64,000 bases of DNA from Letharia columbiana (taxonomy: Eukaryota > Ascomycota > Lecanoromycetes > Lecanorales > Parmeliaceae): positions 496,001 to 560,000 of the forward strand of contig NW_023501067.1 in NCBI RefSeq assembly GCF_014066305.1, given 5' to 3'. A program made the translations under genes and the position numbers. The notes under the pieces were generated by a model. The model was not told the origin of the DNA and ran no database searches. It was given only the letters and a program-made list of their open reading frames with translations. This document shows, piece by piece, positions 23,916-34,895 of the stretch; position 1 is the stretch's first letter, and each line of letters begins with the position of its first letter.

Positions 23916-25189
23916 TTACTTGTTGCTCTTCAAACTAGAGGACACACTTGCACTCTCTTCGATAACAGTGATTTTCTCCAGCCATTCTGGATTCTGCACC
24001 ATCTTAGAAGACCAAACGTCAACGACCATGTTGCCATTCGGGCCTCGCGTCATACTCACGCTCGCCTTCCAATTAGTGTTCAACGAAAGTTGGCTGTCGT
24101 GATTTCCAGTAGTCGGAGGTACATGCAACGCTCTGACTCCATGCGCTTTGATCTCGTTCTCCCAAAATTCTTCCGTCTGCAAGCGTTGGATGTACTCCAT
24201 CGCCAAAATCCAAAAAGTCTCATCCTTCGTCAAATCACCCAAAATCGGCGGTGGGGGACGACTCGCAGGCCAATTCTAGGGTTGAATTTTTCTGGTGGGG
24301 TGATGATGGTGTGGGGGTGGATCAGACCACCAATGCAGGCCGGCTTCTCCATCCTGATAGGGTTGATAGAGCTGATCGCGCCGCCAAGGCCCAGCACCCC
24401 CACGCTGACCTAGCTCAGCCATTATTGGTTGCCATATAGGGTTCGTATCTACTGCGGCTAAAGATTTGTGACCGCGTGTGCGAGTTCGTGAAGGAGTTCA
24501 TGGCAATCAAAGGTTTACCCTGAGCAATTTTGTCTCGAGAGTACTTCCTTGCCGCTGCAATGGTCATGGGTGATCGGGTTCCATCTCCTCCCGAATAACC
24601 CAAGCGGGTTCTTCGGGTTCTGCCCAACCTCGTCCCCGTAGGCACCTGGAAGCTGAATAAAGTCGGCTTCTCCTGCGAAACCTTGAGCCAATGGTTTTGC
24701 TGCCTTTTGTTGTATGAGCGATGGTCCTTCAGCAGAGAAATGTTCAAGAGCGTGGCCGAATTCTTCGCACAGATCTTGCGTTGTTTATCTTCCCCAAACC
24801 AGATGGTACCAAAAAGCTACCATCTCGTCTTCGCCGATGGCTTTTGACGCCAGACTCAGAGCAGGTTGCAGTGGAAGCCAAGCATCTTGCGCTGATTTCC
24901 GCCACCTCTGTTTCTGGAAGATTGGGTGTATTGGGTTCTTTAGCAGATTTGCATTTGCATCTGTGAGTTCTTGGCTTCCGAGTTTCAAAAGCGCTTCAAA
25001 TTCAGTGTTCTTGTTCTCGTGGGGAACGCTGTCAGAGATTGCATGATCGGGAGCCCTCGCGTTCCTGTCCGTGTGGATGGCATCGTCGGAGCCTGCAGAA
25101 TTGCGAGCCATCACGATCCCAGTTTGGAGGAAGCATATTTCTGAAATCCAGAATGGGTTGCCGTAATCAGTGAGGATTTGCGGGATCAT
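23916..25189 (-). pseudogene. Decayed HExxH (zincin-like) fungal protein
   Basis: On the minus strand, adjacent frames give conserved-looking blocks in order. They are an N-terminal piece (25108-24785, FEALLKLGSQELTDANANLL ... AFWYHLVWGR), then CEEFGHALEHFSAEGPSL, then a zinc-site motif HELLHELAHAVTN (HELAH at 24476-24490), then RYEPYMATNN, GGAISSINPIRMEKPA, and an intact C-terminal part (23916-24242, FWENEIKAHGVRALHVPPTTG). Fungal genomes carry uncharacterised proteins with this layout: a HELxHA site followed by YEP...ELG.AWE..VFGG-type blocks. Stops and frame changes separate almost every block, and no set of plausible introns joins them. I therefore call it a pseudogene; a badly mis-called sequence is less likely. 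No function is claimed. Confidence 0.55.
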
Positions 25190-25335
25190 AATTCAGGCTT
25201 TTCTTTGCCGAGAACCTAGTTCATCATCTACGCCGAGGCCTGAACGACGATTGATATAGGCATCTCACGATACTAATTACTATGACCGCTGATGACAATG
25301 CAACCAAAAAACACCTGCGCCGATATGCTCCGATA

Positions 25336-26988
25336 CTATGCCTTGATAGTGTCGAAATGACTCTTCTCCCTGACCTGCGGACCGAACTTGAACAATACCC
25401 AAGGGATCGGCAACATCGTCAACGACAAGAACCCGAGCAGACTGGTAGCCCATGCGATACCCATTCTATCATACACTGACAGGATCGAATCAGCAAGAAT
25501 GCCCTTCACAAGGCCTTTAGGGATGCATGACTTACTCTGGACAGTGAAGAGAGGAGAAACAGCTCCTGCTATATACCTGACCAGACCAGTGGCCGCCAAT
25601 GCCGAGGCACCGTTCAGTGGTCCGTAAACATCGACAAGATACAGCGTCGCAGCGTTGAAAATGGAGATGTTGCCCCATGCGAAAGGAACCGTTGCAAGCA
25701 CTGGGCTGATCCAATGGACGTCATGACGTGATGTCCATGCAAACCAAAACAGGCCAACTGGTACACCAAAGCTACCTATCATTGCCGCATACAAACGATG
25801 TTCTGGTGCGACGGCACCACCTCTGCCTTCTTTATGACTTCTAAGATATTCTTTGTGATAACGCAGTCTGTTGAAAATCATGGTGGTTGCCACTCCTAGG
25901 CAGGATCCGAAGCCAATGCCAAGGAACGTCAAGCCGGAAAAGCCGCGGTCGAAATGGTAGACGCCCTCAAAAACGATTGGAAAAGCGTCGAAGAACGCGA
26001 AGAGAACGGAGAAGTTGAAGCCAATGTAAAAGCTGAAGAAGAAGACTATAGGCTCTGTGAAGATCATCCGGACTGGCCGGAAGAGTGTGACTGTGATTAA
26101 GAATTTGACAGCTGCTAATCCTGACGGGCCCACTTTTGGCGGTGGAGGTATCCCCAGTCGCTTCGCACGCTTTTGCAAGATGATCTTCTTGTACGTCTCC
26201 TTCATACCGAGCGAGTATAAGTAGACAGGGACCAAAAGGAACAATATCGGCCACTGTGTCCACCTCCATCCTTTGTACTGCGCAGCAAACCCTCCCACAG
26301 CCGGCCCGATAGCCGGACCCAGGACCGGCGCAAGCAGGAACGCGGATGCGGCAGCAGCGCGATGGACTGGGGCCCATAAATCCACGTTGGTGCCTGCACC
26401 GACGGCTAAGGCTGGTGATCCGAAGAAACCTGCGAAGAACCGAGTGATAGCCAAGGCAGCAATGGTATTCGAGAAGCCAGCGCCCAAGGTGAACATTGCT
26501 GCGATCGGCGAGGAAATCAGATACACGACCCTCCGGCCCAGGGTCTCTGAGATCGGTGCAGCCAGAACGGGCCCGAAGGCAAGACCAAGTACATAGAGCG
26601 AAAGAGGTAGCAGAGCTACTGTTGACGAAACCTTGAATCTTTTTTCAACGTCAGGATAGCCTGGTGTGTATACTGAAGAACCCAAAGTGACAGCAAAACC
26701 AAATAAGCTCGGTACTGTTGTGTGGTAGATCCGCTGCCATAAGGGCCAGTTGAGTGGGTTCTCTGGATCATCAGGGCCGTTCCAATCGTGGGCCGTGACG
26801 TTTATTTGAAGCGCATCTTCTTTTTCTGGGATGTCCGACCCATCAGCAAGGGTAGTCTCTGGGCCCTTTCCCACAACATCTGCAGTTTTGTTGTGTCTTC
26901 CTTCGATCGCGTTGGTCACTCCACCTCTGCTGGAAAGCTTCACAGCTTTCTCTTGAGACGAGTCACCGCTCAAAGTGTACATCGACAT
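25336..26988 (-). CDS. MFS exporter, DHA1 drug/polyamine type
   Basis: This is a twelve-helix major-facilitator transporter that would export drugs, polyamines or metabolites by proton antiport across the plasma membrane. The family signature NPLNWPLWQR lies just before TM1, and motif APISETLGRRVVY sits between TM2 and TM3. The conserved GSPALAVGAGTNVD follows, and a long cytoplasmic loop lies in the middle. The ~95-residue N-terminus is hydrophilic. An intron of 60 nt (25476-25535; GTAAGT donor, GCTGAT branch, CTGTCAG acceptor) is a multiple of three with no stop. Unspliced, the protein would be 550 aa; spliced it is 530 aa and restores SPLFTVQMYDRMGIAWATS in the TM11-12 region. The substrate cannot be read from the sequence. 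Next to the zincin pseudogene it stands alone, with no evident cluster. Confidence 0.88.
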   Translation of the reverse strand: MSMYTLSGDSSQEKAVKLSSRGGVTNAIEGRHNKTADVVGKGPETTLADGSDIPEKEDALQINVTAHDWNGPDDPENPLNWPLWQRIYHTTVPSLFGFAVTLGSSVYTPGYPDVEKRFKVSSTVALLPLSLYVLGLAFGPVLAAPISETLGRRVVYLISSPIAAMFTLGAGFSNTIAALAITRFFAGFFGSPALAVGAGTNVDLWAPVHRAAAASAFLLAPVLGPAIGPAVGGFAAQYKGWRWTQWPILFLLVPVYLYSLGMKETYKKIILQKRAKRLGIPPPPKVGPSGLAAVKFLITVTLFRPVRMIFTEPIVFFFSFYIGFNFSVLFAFFDAFPIVFEGVYHFDRGFSGLTFLGIGFGSCLGVATTMIFNRLRYHKEYLRSHKEGRGGAVAPEHRLYAAMIGSFGVPVGLFWFAWTSRHDVHWISPVLATVPFAWGNISIFNAATLYLVDVYGPLNGASALAATGLVRYIAGAVSPLFTVQSKSCIPKGLVKGILADSILSVYDRMGIAWATSLLGFLSLTMLPIPWVLFKFGPQVREKSHFDTIKA

Positions 26989-29172
26989 GTCTGAATCTGG
27001 TATAGAGAGCGTATGTGAAGGTTTCTCTGAGCGAGCGGACGAGGGTTGAGGAAACGCATGGAGGGCATAAAGGCATAATGAAGCAACCGATTATTAGCCA
27101 GCCGAAACTTCAGATTGGAAATCAAGTCCGCCCATTAGACAGAATCACAACCGAGCAGTGCTCCCTTGCCTGGTGTTTGCTGAGAAGCCATCAGTCGGTA
27201 CCTCGGTGACATTAACAATCAGAGCCGAGGGAGAGTAAGTAGGGCGAGCGCCCTCGTATGACTTGAGCCGAGGTAACAAGCAATGTTGGGATAACGCGAG
27301 AAATAGTCTTTCGACTCAGCTATTGGTAAATCACTGCGGAGAAAATAAATAGCACCGCAACACCATTGTACCAGCGCCATTAGGAATCGAACCTAATACG
27401 AACTAAATATCTCCGCCAAACATGCGGTTCCTGTTGCACCAAAGTCATGGTCTCCTTTTACGCACGACGAACGAGCAGTTTCGACTCTTACTAAGCACCC
27501 GAAGGCCCTGCCCACTGCTGGGGGATAATGGCAGAGAAGTTGCATCTGGGAAAATTAGTTTGTCTTAAAGCACAGGGAATGTTGTCGGTCACTGAATGCC
27601 TAAGAACGGCACGTTACACGTAACAGGTTTGACATTTAGTTTCAGATGGAAACGTGCTCCAGACTCGGGTTTCTCTGCTGTCCTCGGTGATACTATTGTC
27701 ATAGAACAGGTCTTACCATTTCTTCAAGTTCCAGGACATCCATCAACGTTGCACGAAACCAGCATTCCTGCAACGCAACGACAACGCTAGATCAAGCACT
27801 GTCAAACACAAATTTCGAGGCTCCGATCGGGCTTTTCCAAGCGCTCCTTCTCCTATCCGTTAGATCCCTTCGACAAGACCGCGTCAATTGCTCTACACCT
27901 TACTAACGCCGCTGCGACTTGGTCATCCCAGCCGTGCAGTCAGAAAGTCGATCGAGTCGATTTCAAGAAAGAGTCTTGTTGCAAGTTGAGCGAAGAGCTC
28001 CAAAATATCTGAGGGTATCTATCTCCCTGACGGAGGGAAATTATTCGCCATGGGGGGACACATATGATAGCTATGCTCTGCTGTTCACCAGGCAAGCGTT
28101 GGAGAAGGTTGGCATTTTGGTTCACCGGTACTCGCTGCTTCGTACCCGATTAAGGGCCGCACAGCGAGCAATTCGGTCGAATTTGTCGAATGATCAGCTC
28201 GGCAGAGGGTTCAAAGATTGGGGAAAAAAGAAAGAAGAAAATTCTTCATATTTGCAACATCCTGGGAGACTGGACCAGAGAAGTACCTGTAAGTGCACAA
28301 ATCTTGCTTACCTGCTGACTGTCGAAAAGCATTGACTTCCTCCATGATAGGAATTAAGTAATGGCACTGCATTTCTTTTGCAGAGTGTGGGTTCGGGCAT
28401 CAAGTTTTATTTCTGTTTATGGCATGTTCTTTGGCAATTATTAGCAGTGGGGCGGGCTCTGGTTAATTTATGTTGTCTCTTGCTGTAGATAAGTCCCTGT
28501 AATTTGGAGGTTCTAGAACGGCGGGAGAAAAGCAAGCGAGGAGCGAAGCTTTTCTAAGCGTGGCTCTGGTGCGTCATTTCGTCGTTTCAGTTCACTCCTC
28601 CCACCGTTCACCAACTCCTTGTCCCGTTCTGATGGCATTCGATGACGTCTTGATAATGATGATGATAATAATGTACTGTAGATGTTGAGCTGAGATTTGC
28701 GCTTCCAGGATCCATGGTAGCAGTAAAGTTGAGACGAGAGAGTGCTTTGCAATAGATAGTGAAGTAGACTGGCGAGTGACTTGAACTTTTGGGCGGTTGG
28801 ATCGGCGCCCCGCTGGTGCCGCTACAAAATAGAATCCACGCGAACCAACGTTCTGACAAGCCAAAACCTTTCAGCCTCATTCAAGCTATCCCCCTTGCAT
28901 CCATCGTCACTCACAGCAAAGTATCTCAGTTTATATCGGCGGCAAAGTCGTGTGTCGGTGTTATTCAGCTCGTGTACACGGTGGTGCGCCATGGTTCAAC
29001 GATTCGTGACGAGGGTGTAGTGCGTCAAGACCGAGCAACTCCCGTCAGTGCCGTCGCTTGCTCTTGCCAGCAGCCGACCCTTCCTTCCAACCGTCATTGG
29101 CCTCTACTCTCAACCGTGCATGAGAGGTTGATCCGTTGATCCGTTGATCCAACCTTACTCACTACTCTAATC
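26989..29172. other. Divergent intergenic region, 2.2 kb
   Basis: This is the shared upstream region of the MFS exporter and PRP24. It contains only short open frames. A T-arm/B-box-like sequence on the minus strand (about 27377-27400) lacks a matching tRNA body. A triplicated TTGATCCG-type motif (about 29127-29150) lies just before the PRP24 start. Confidence 0.5.
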
Positions 29173-32100
29173 ATGGATATCAATCTCCTGCTTTCTCCCC
29201 AAGAAACTCCTCGCGCTACTCCCGCCCCATCTGTCAAACCTGCCTCCGCGAAGAAACCACGAAAGCCACGCACATCCAAAGTGAATCAACCTTCACCTCT
29301 TGTCCACACCACTCTTCCTCCCCCTACCCTACCGCAGAACGCTGTGGTGCAAGCGCAAAATGCTGCCCCGAACTCATCCGCCATGGGGCCTGCTGCCTTA
29401 GGAGTGCGGATGAGTGCTAGTAGCACATCCCCCAGTGATGGCGTCCGGACAAGCAGGCAGCCTTCAACACCCGGTATGGATACATTAGCGGACCTGGCTT
29501 CGATGCAACATCATCAGCAAACAGCACGGGCAAATGCTGGCGGCCTGCGGAGTGCTGAGATCTACGATCATTCGACTTCGTCAGCAGCAATCCTCCCAGC
29601 TCTACAGGCAATGTCAAGACCAACAGTCTCGAGTCAGCTAAGAGGAGGGTCTTATGACATGGCAATGGCAGACGGACCAGCGGAGACCCCTTCGCCGCGA
29701 AGGTACTCAACGAAAGCTCTCTCGGAAACCGATCTCCAGACCGTCACACAGCTGGTCGAGTACCTCGCTGCCAACCCATTTTCTTATGATTCTCACTTTC
29801 AACTCATTAAGATTTTGCATCAAGGCCTATCCAACCATTCTCATGTCCATTCACCCGCATCCTACGACCTACTGCAAGATCTACAAAGCGCAAGAGAAAC
29901 CATGAGCTCCAGATTTGCCTTGGGAGAGGACCTGTGGGCGGACTGGATACAAGACCAAACACTGCTCGCGAGCTCACTCGAGGATAGGATTTCGGTCATG
30001 GAAATATGCGCAAAAGCTGTGGAAGAAGAGCCTGGCAGCACGAAACTATGGCTGGCATATGGTCAATGGATGTTGTCACTATACAAACAAGCACATCCCC
30101 ACGACCAGAGGGTGTCTGGTATTGGGACGATCCCGGCACGGCACGGATGGTCTGAGGAAGATAGTATGGTGGCAAGAGAGGTCTTCAGCTGGCCGCAAAT
30201 GATGGACGTCTGGAAGTGTGCTGAACAAGAAACAAGGTGGCGGATCAATGACAGTCACCTCGTCTGGGACATATGGACGGAGTTGTTGATGCTAGAGCTC
30301 GCGTCATCTCCTCTGCAAGAGGCGATCAACGATACGCAGTATCACTTCATCAATCGTCTTCAAACGCCTCACGCAACATGGGATCAAACTTTTCAAGCCT
30401 ACTCGAACTTCGTCTCGAGGTACGATAATGCACAATACGAAGTCACGATGGTAACAGCGAATAGGCTGGGATTAAATGCCAAACAAACGTACAGTTTGCG
30501 CGAGATTAGGGAATTCGAAATCATGCGCGCGGGTGACAAGAATGACAGAGACGCCGAATTGAAGGCATATAACGACTACGTCGACTGGGAGCTCTCCCAA
30601 AGTCGGAAGAAACACAGCTTCAAGTTCGAACTTGCGAATGCTGTTTATCAACGGGCTACCCTTCGGTTTCCTTCCAACTCCGTGTTATGGGAGGGCTACG
30701 CTATGTTCCTGGTCGAGGAAATCACAACTCATCGTCGTCGAGATATATCAGCTCTCCAAATTCTCGACAAGGCAACCCGTCATTGTCCTTGGTCAGGAAG
30801 TTTATGGTCACAGTTTCTCTTGTCAGCAGAAAACAACAATCTGCCGTTTCCCGATATCGGAGATATCAAGCACAAAGCCACAAGTACTGGTCTGCTTGAT
30901 GCTGGAGGGTTGGAGGAGGTACTCAAAGTCAGCACGGCATGGTGCGGCTTCCTCAGACGGCGAGCTTTCCATCAAGACTCTACAGATGAAGATATGGATG
31001 TGGCAGAGGTCGGTATTCGTTCTGCAATTGAGGACATGGACAACGTGGGCCGTACGAAGTATGGCACTGAGTACCAAGGCGATCCAGAATACCGCTTAGA
31101 AAAGATCTATATAAGATATTTGACTCAGAGTCGCAATTGGGAAGGCGCCAGAGAGTCCTGGAAAAAGTTGATTTTGAAAAGAGGCGATAGCTACGAGTTC
31201 TGGCTTCGTTTCTATCTATGGGAGATGAACACCTGGAGCAAGCTGGTTTACGTTGAGACCGATCCCAACGGCGGTGGACGACCCTTCAAGCCCACCGAGG
31301 CCACGAAGGTACTGCAACAAGCATTGAGGCGGCCAAACCTAGATTGGCCGGAAAAGATCATTGAGACTTTGCAACATCATTGTGAAGACAATGAAGATGC
31401 TGAGGAACTTCAGTCTTCAGTCGCACAAGTCTGGAAAGCTACAAGAGCTGTGCAGAAGAGGAGGGAGAATGAGGCTTACGCGGCGTATGAGAAGGCACAA
31501 GCCGAAGCGTTACAGCAACAGCAGGGGGCCCAGCAAGATCCCGCAAGCTTTGAAGACGACAGCCAGATTTCCAGCAAGCGGAAACGGGAGGACGTGGATG
31601 AGGCAGGGTTCAGCAAGAGGAGTCGACCAGATGTCGCCGAGTCAACAGAAACGCAGTTAGAAGAGCAGCATCTTGCGGCTCCTTCGATACTCAAACGTGA
31701 TCGTGAAAATGCCACCGTAGTGGTGAAGAATCTACCTCCCGAGACGACTGAGACAAGGCTGCGACAGTACTTTAGAGATGTGAGTCCCATTGCCTTGGCA
31801 TCCACTTTTAACGTGCTGATTATCTAACAGTGCGGCATAATAAACAGCCTGACGCTCATGTCAGAAGGCTGATGGTCGATCGGCAACAGCGTCCATCGAA
31901 TTCGATTCGAAAGAAGACGTTCTAACGGCCCAAACAAAAAATATGAAGACACTTGACGATAGGGCAATCGAAGTTCAAATTGGCTCAGGATCGACACTGT
32001 ACGTTTGTAATTTTCCTCCTGTTGCTGATGAGACTTGGATACGAGAGAAGTTCAAAAGGGTGAGATGCCTCTCTCAAAATAGATGCTCAAATGGCTGACT

Positions 32101-33291
32101 GGCTTACAGTATGGAGAGATTGTTGACATACGCTTCCCATCCCTCAAGTTCGACACGCACCGGCGCTTCTGCTATGTTCAATTCAAATCATCAAGCGATA
32201 CTAAATCCGCCACTGAGCTTGACGGTGAGGACCTTGGAAACGACCTCAAACTTGTAGCCAAATTATCGGATCCGGGGCAAAAGAAGCCGAGAGAGGGCGC
32301 CATGTATGATGGACGAGAACTTTACCTGGTCAATCTCGATCGCAATACAACCAAGGCAGACATCAAACAAGCCTTCAAGAGATACGGCCACATTGAGAGC
32401 GTGAGGGTACTCACCAGAGTCGACGGCACTAGTAGAGGCATAGCCTATGTAGTCTTCCGAAGTAAAGTAGGCTCAAAATCATTGAATGTATTCTCGGTAC
32501 TCTCGCTAACAGCTCGTCAGGATGAGGCCGAAGCGGCCCTCGAAATGAACCTCACAACGCTCGGAAATCGCGTCTTGAACGTCTCGGTCTCTACCAACGA
32601 CAAGTTGAAACGCAAGCAAAACCAAATCATCACCTCTACCTCGACATCTCAACGCGGCACCACTTCCCCACCTCCACATACGAATGGCGACACCCACAGT
32701 GTCGCGTCGCCCGCCCCTCCCACCAACTTAGCTGGCCAGTCCAAATTTTCCGAAATCGAATCCCGTACCCTCGCGCTCCTCAATATACCAGATATAGTCA
32801 ATGACGCCCGAATTCGAGCTCTCACAGAACCTTACGGGGAATTGGTCAAGGTATCCCTCAGACCGAATCATCAGGGAGCTATTATCGAGTACAAAAATGA
32901 AGCCTCGGTAGGCAAAGCGTCACTCGCCCTAGAAGGGCATGAGATAGCTCCGGGAAGGAAGATACGCGTTGGAACAGTCAGTGAAATGAATCAGCAGAAA
33001 GCTGAATATCGCAGCGATCGTATAGCAGTCGGTGCAGCAGCAAAGACTACCAACGCACATCTACAAGGGCCGGCACCAATACGAAGGCCTGGTCAACCTG
33101 GGACAAGAAGGGGTGGGAAAGGCGGATTGGGAATGAAGAGGGGAGGAGTAGGCTTGAGCGGATCAAGAGCCACGAAGGATGGGGAGGACAAGGATGCGGA
33201 GATGAACGGAACGGTGGAAGGAGAGGAGAAGGGAAATGCGAAGAACAATGCTGATTTCAAGGCCATGTTTCTCAAGAAGGACGGGGCGTAA
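29173..33291 (+). CDS. prp24: PRP24-type U4/U6 snRNA recycling factor, with an apparent +1 frameshift
   Basis: Prp24 (SART3 in animals) reanneals U4 and U6 snRNAs. Exons are 29173-31779, 31831-32059, 32110-32466 and 32521-33291. The N-terminal two thirds are HAT helices (WADWIQDQTLL, LWLAYGQWML, SVLWEGYAMFL, WEGARESWKKL). Four RRMs follow (RNP2 blocks VVVKNLPP, LYVCNFPP, LYLVNLDR, ALLNIPD). The C-terminal ADFKAMFLKK matches the Lsm-binding box of Prp24. About 1320 aa if the frame holds. The 54-nt last intron (32467-32520) is in-frame and stop-free. In exon 2 the frame breaks: after LTLMSE the reading hits TGA at 31870, while the rest of RRM1 (ADGRSATASIEF) continues one base later. Either there is a one-base insertion near 31865-31868 or the sequence is wrong there. 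A second acceptor (CTGAC..CATGTCAG, ending 31864) would restore frame at the cost of RRM1 strand residues. Confidence 0.85.
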
Positions 33292-33922
33292 GTGGTCTCA
33301 GATGGCTTTAACCAAGTAACGTATTTGGAAGTGGAACGAAAGCACTGTATGGCTGGCTAGCTACCTCGGACAATGAATCATCGGCTATGTAGCTCTATTG
33401 CACGATTTCAGTCACTGATAACCACCATTCGATTGAAGAATGTCTTTCCCTACATCCCTCTCACCGCCCGAATAGCCATGTAAGGTACCTGTCTCAGCGA
33501 CACACATCTAAGAATTGTCGACAAGCGCAAGATCATTTTCGACGCTCTTCTCGAAAAGAAACCAACGATTATTCTGCTTGATTGATGCCTGAAACCGACG
33601 TCTAAAAAGCATCTAGGCCTTCAGAATGTAACCCTTTCTGAGCAGAACTTTTCTGGCTTCGATCCGTCTTGATTCGTGCTCTAACAACGAACCAGGGTTG
33701 GACTCCATCTCTATGCGTGGTTATATCACGCAGTGTAAACGAGCTGCTCGATGTTAAAAAAGCACGATGATAGATGATATCAAATCTCTTCAGTTGTACC
33801 AGCTACCTAGTCTGCTAGTCTAGCATGTCACGCTAACGACTCTCTGACAACGCACGAGGGTTGTTCCGTTTGAAGCAATACGGACGAAACTACCTGGCCA
33901 CTTCATCTTTTGCCCATTGACC
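33292..33922. other. Convergent 3' spacer
   Basis: This lies between the ends of PRP24 and the aldolase gene. No gene is recognised. Confidence 0.6.
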
Positions 33923-34895
33923 TCAACACCCAACGTTTTTCCCCTTGGCCGGAAACATCTCCCTCGCCACAGGCAGTACGTCTGCCAAGCCCGTCAACGC
34001 CGCCACATCTGCCCGCGATGAAACTGATGCAATCGTCCTTGCCCAACTCCCTCACGACCTCCGGCCTCCCCATGGCGAGCCCTCCGCGCGGCTTGTCGTG
34101 TTTCCTCAGCACGCGCGCGAACTCGGCGACCGCTTCCGAGTACTCCGGTTCCGGGGTCCCCGTAGTCCGTCGCGGCCGGATCCATGCTCACCCGGATGTC
34201 GAGCGTGCTGGCGTCGATGTCCGGGACGTGGGTGAGGATGGCGTCGAGGTTGTCGATGCCCTCGACGGTTTCGATCTGGATCATGATTGCCGCTTGGCGG
34301 TTCATGTTCTCGTGGACGGTTTCGGCGGGATCGCTGGGGAGGGTCGTGACGCCCGGGATGAGGCGGTAGGGAGGGGCGGAGCGGGTGCCGCGGTTCTTGA
34401 CACCGTATTTGGCGGAGGAGATGGCGTGTTGGGCTTCGGCGACGGTGTTGACTTGCGGGATGACGACCGAGGCGCCGGCGTCGAGGGCGAAGCCGATGGT
34501 GGCGTGGTCGTGCCCTGGGACTCTGGTTGACGTTGTCAGAGATGTAGATTTGAGTGGATAGGTCGAAGGACATACCGGACCCAGGGGATGGTTCGACCTT
34601 CACTCATGAATTGTATTTCGTGGACCATCTAAACATCTAAACACAGTGTTAGACAGCATATTGCTGAAAGGGATCTTATTCGTACCGTGGTCATGGTTTC
34701 CACGCCACAAGAAGAATGCTCCCAATCGATCCAGACGGCATCAAAACCGAGTGGTGCGATGAATCTTGCAGTGGGGACAGTACTCAAAGCGAGAAACAGG
34801 CCAAGGAGAGGTGGGATCTTGCCCTCGTGGGCATCACGTATCGCTTCACGGGTATGATGAGGCTGGAATAGAGACGTCGCACGGTAGGCTGCCAT
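33923..34895 (-). pseudogene. HpcH/HpaI-family aldolase with two apparent frameshifts
   Basis: Class II HpaI-type aldolases cleave 2-keto-3-deoxy or 4-hydroxy-2-oxo acids to pyruvate and an aldehyde. Exons 34686-34895, 34576-34628 and 33923-34522 are separated by 57- and 53-nt introns (GTACGA and GTATGT donors). Visible motifs are WIDWEHSS (catalytic His region), WVRVPGHD (Arg), GFALDAGASVVIPQVNT, IQIETVEG (metal Glu) and VPDIDA (metal Asp). After YGDP the frame must shift by one base (run of C at about 34157-34160) to read EPEYSEAVAEFARVLRKH. It must shift again near 34007-34011 to read ADVAALTGLADVLPVARE before a stop at 33923. Both are extra bases in short C or G runs, so sequencing error and genuine decay are both possible. 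The coding potential is otherwise excellent. Confidence 0.75.

Noticed and set aside
23769..24413. Plus-strand open frame of 214 codons
   Set aside because: It is antisense to the zincin-like pseudogene, whose conserved blocks lie on the minus strand.
27360..27480. Minus-strand T-arm TTAGG-TTCGATT-CCTAA followed by TGGCGCT
   Set aside because: No matching 5' acceptor strand or D arm was found upstream, so it is not supported as a tRNA gene.
34106..34603. Minus-strand Arg/Pro/His-rich frame of 165 codons
   Set aside because: It is an alternate frame of the GC-rich aldolase exon; the aldolase motifs lie in the other frame.
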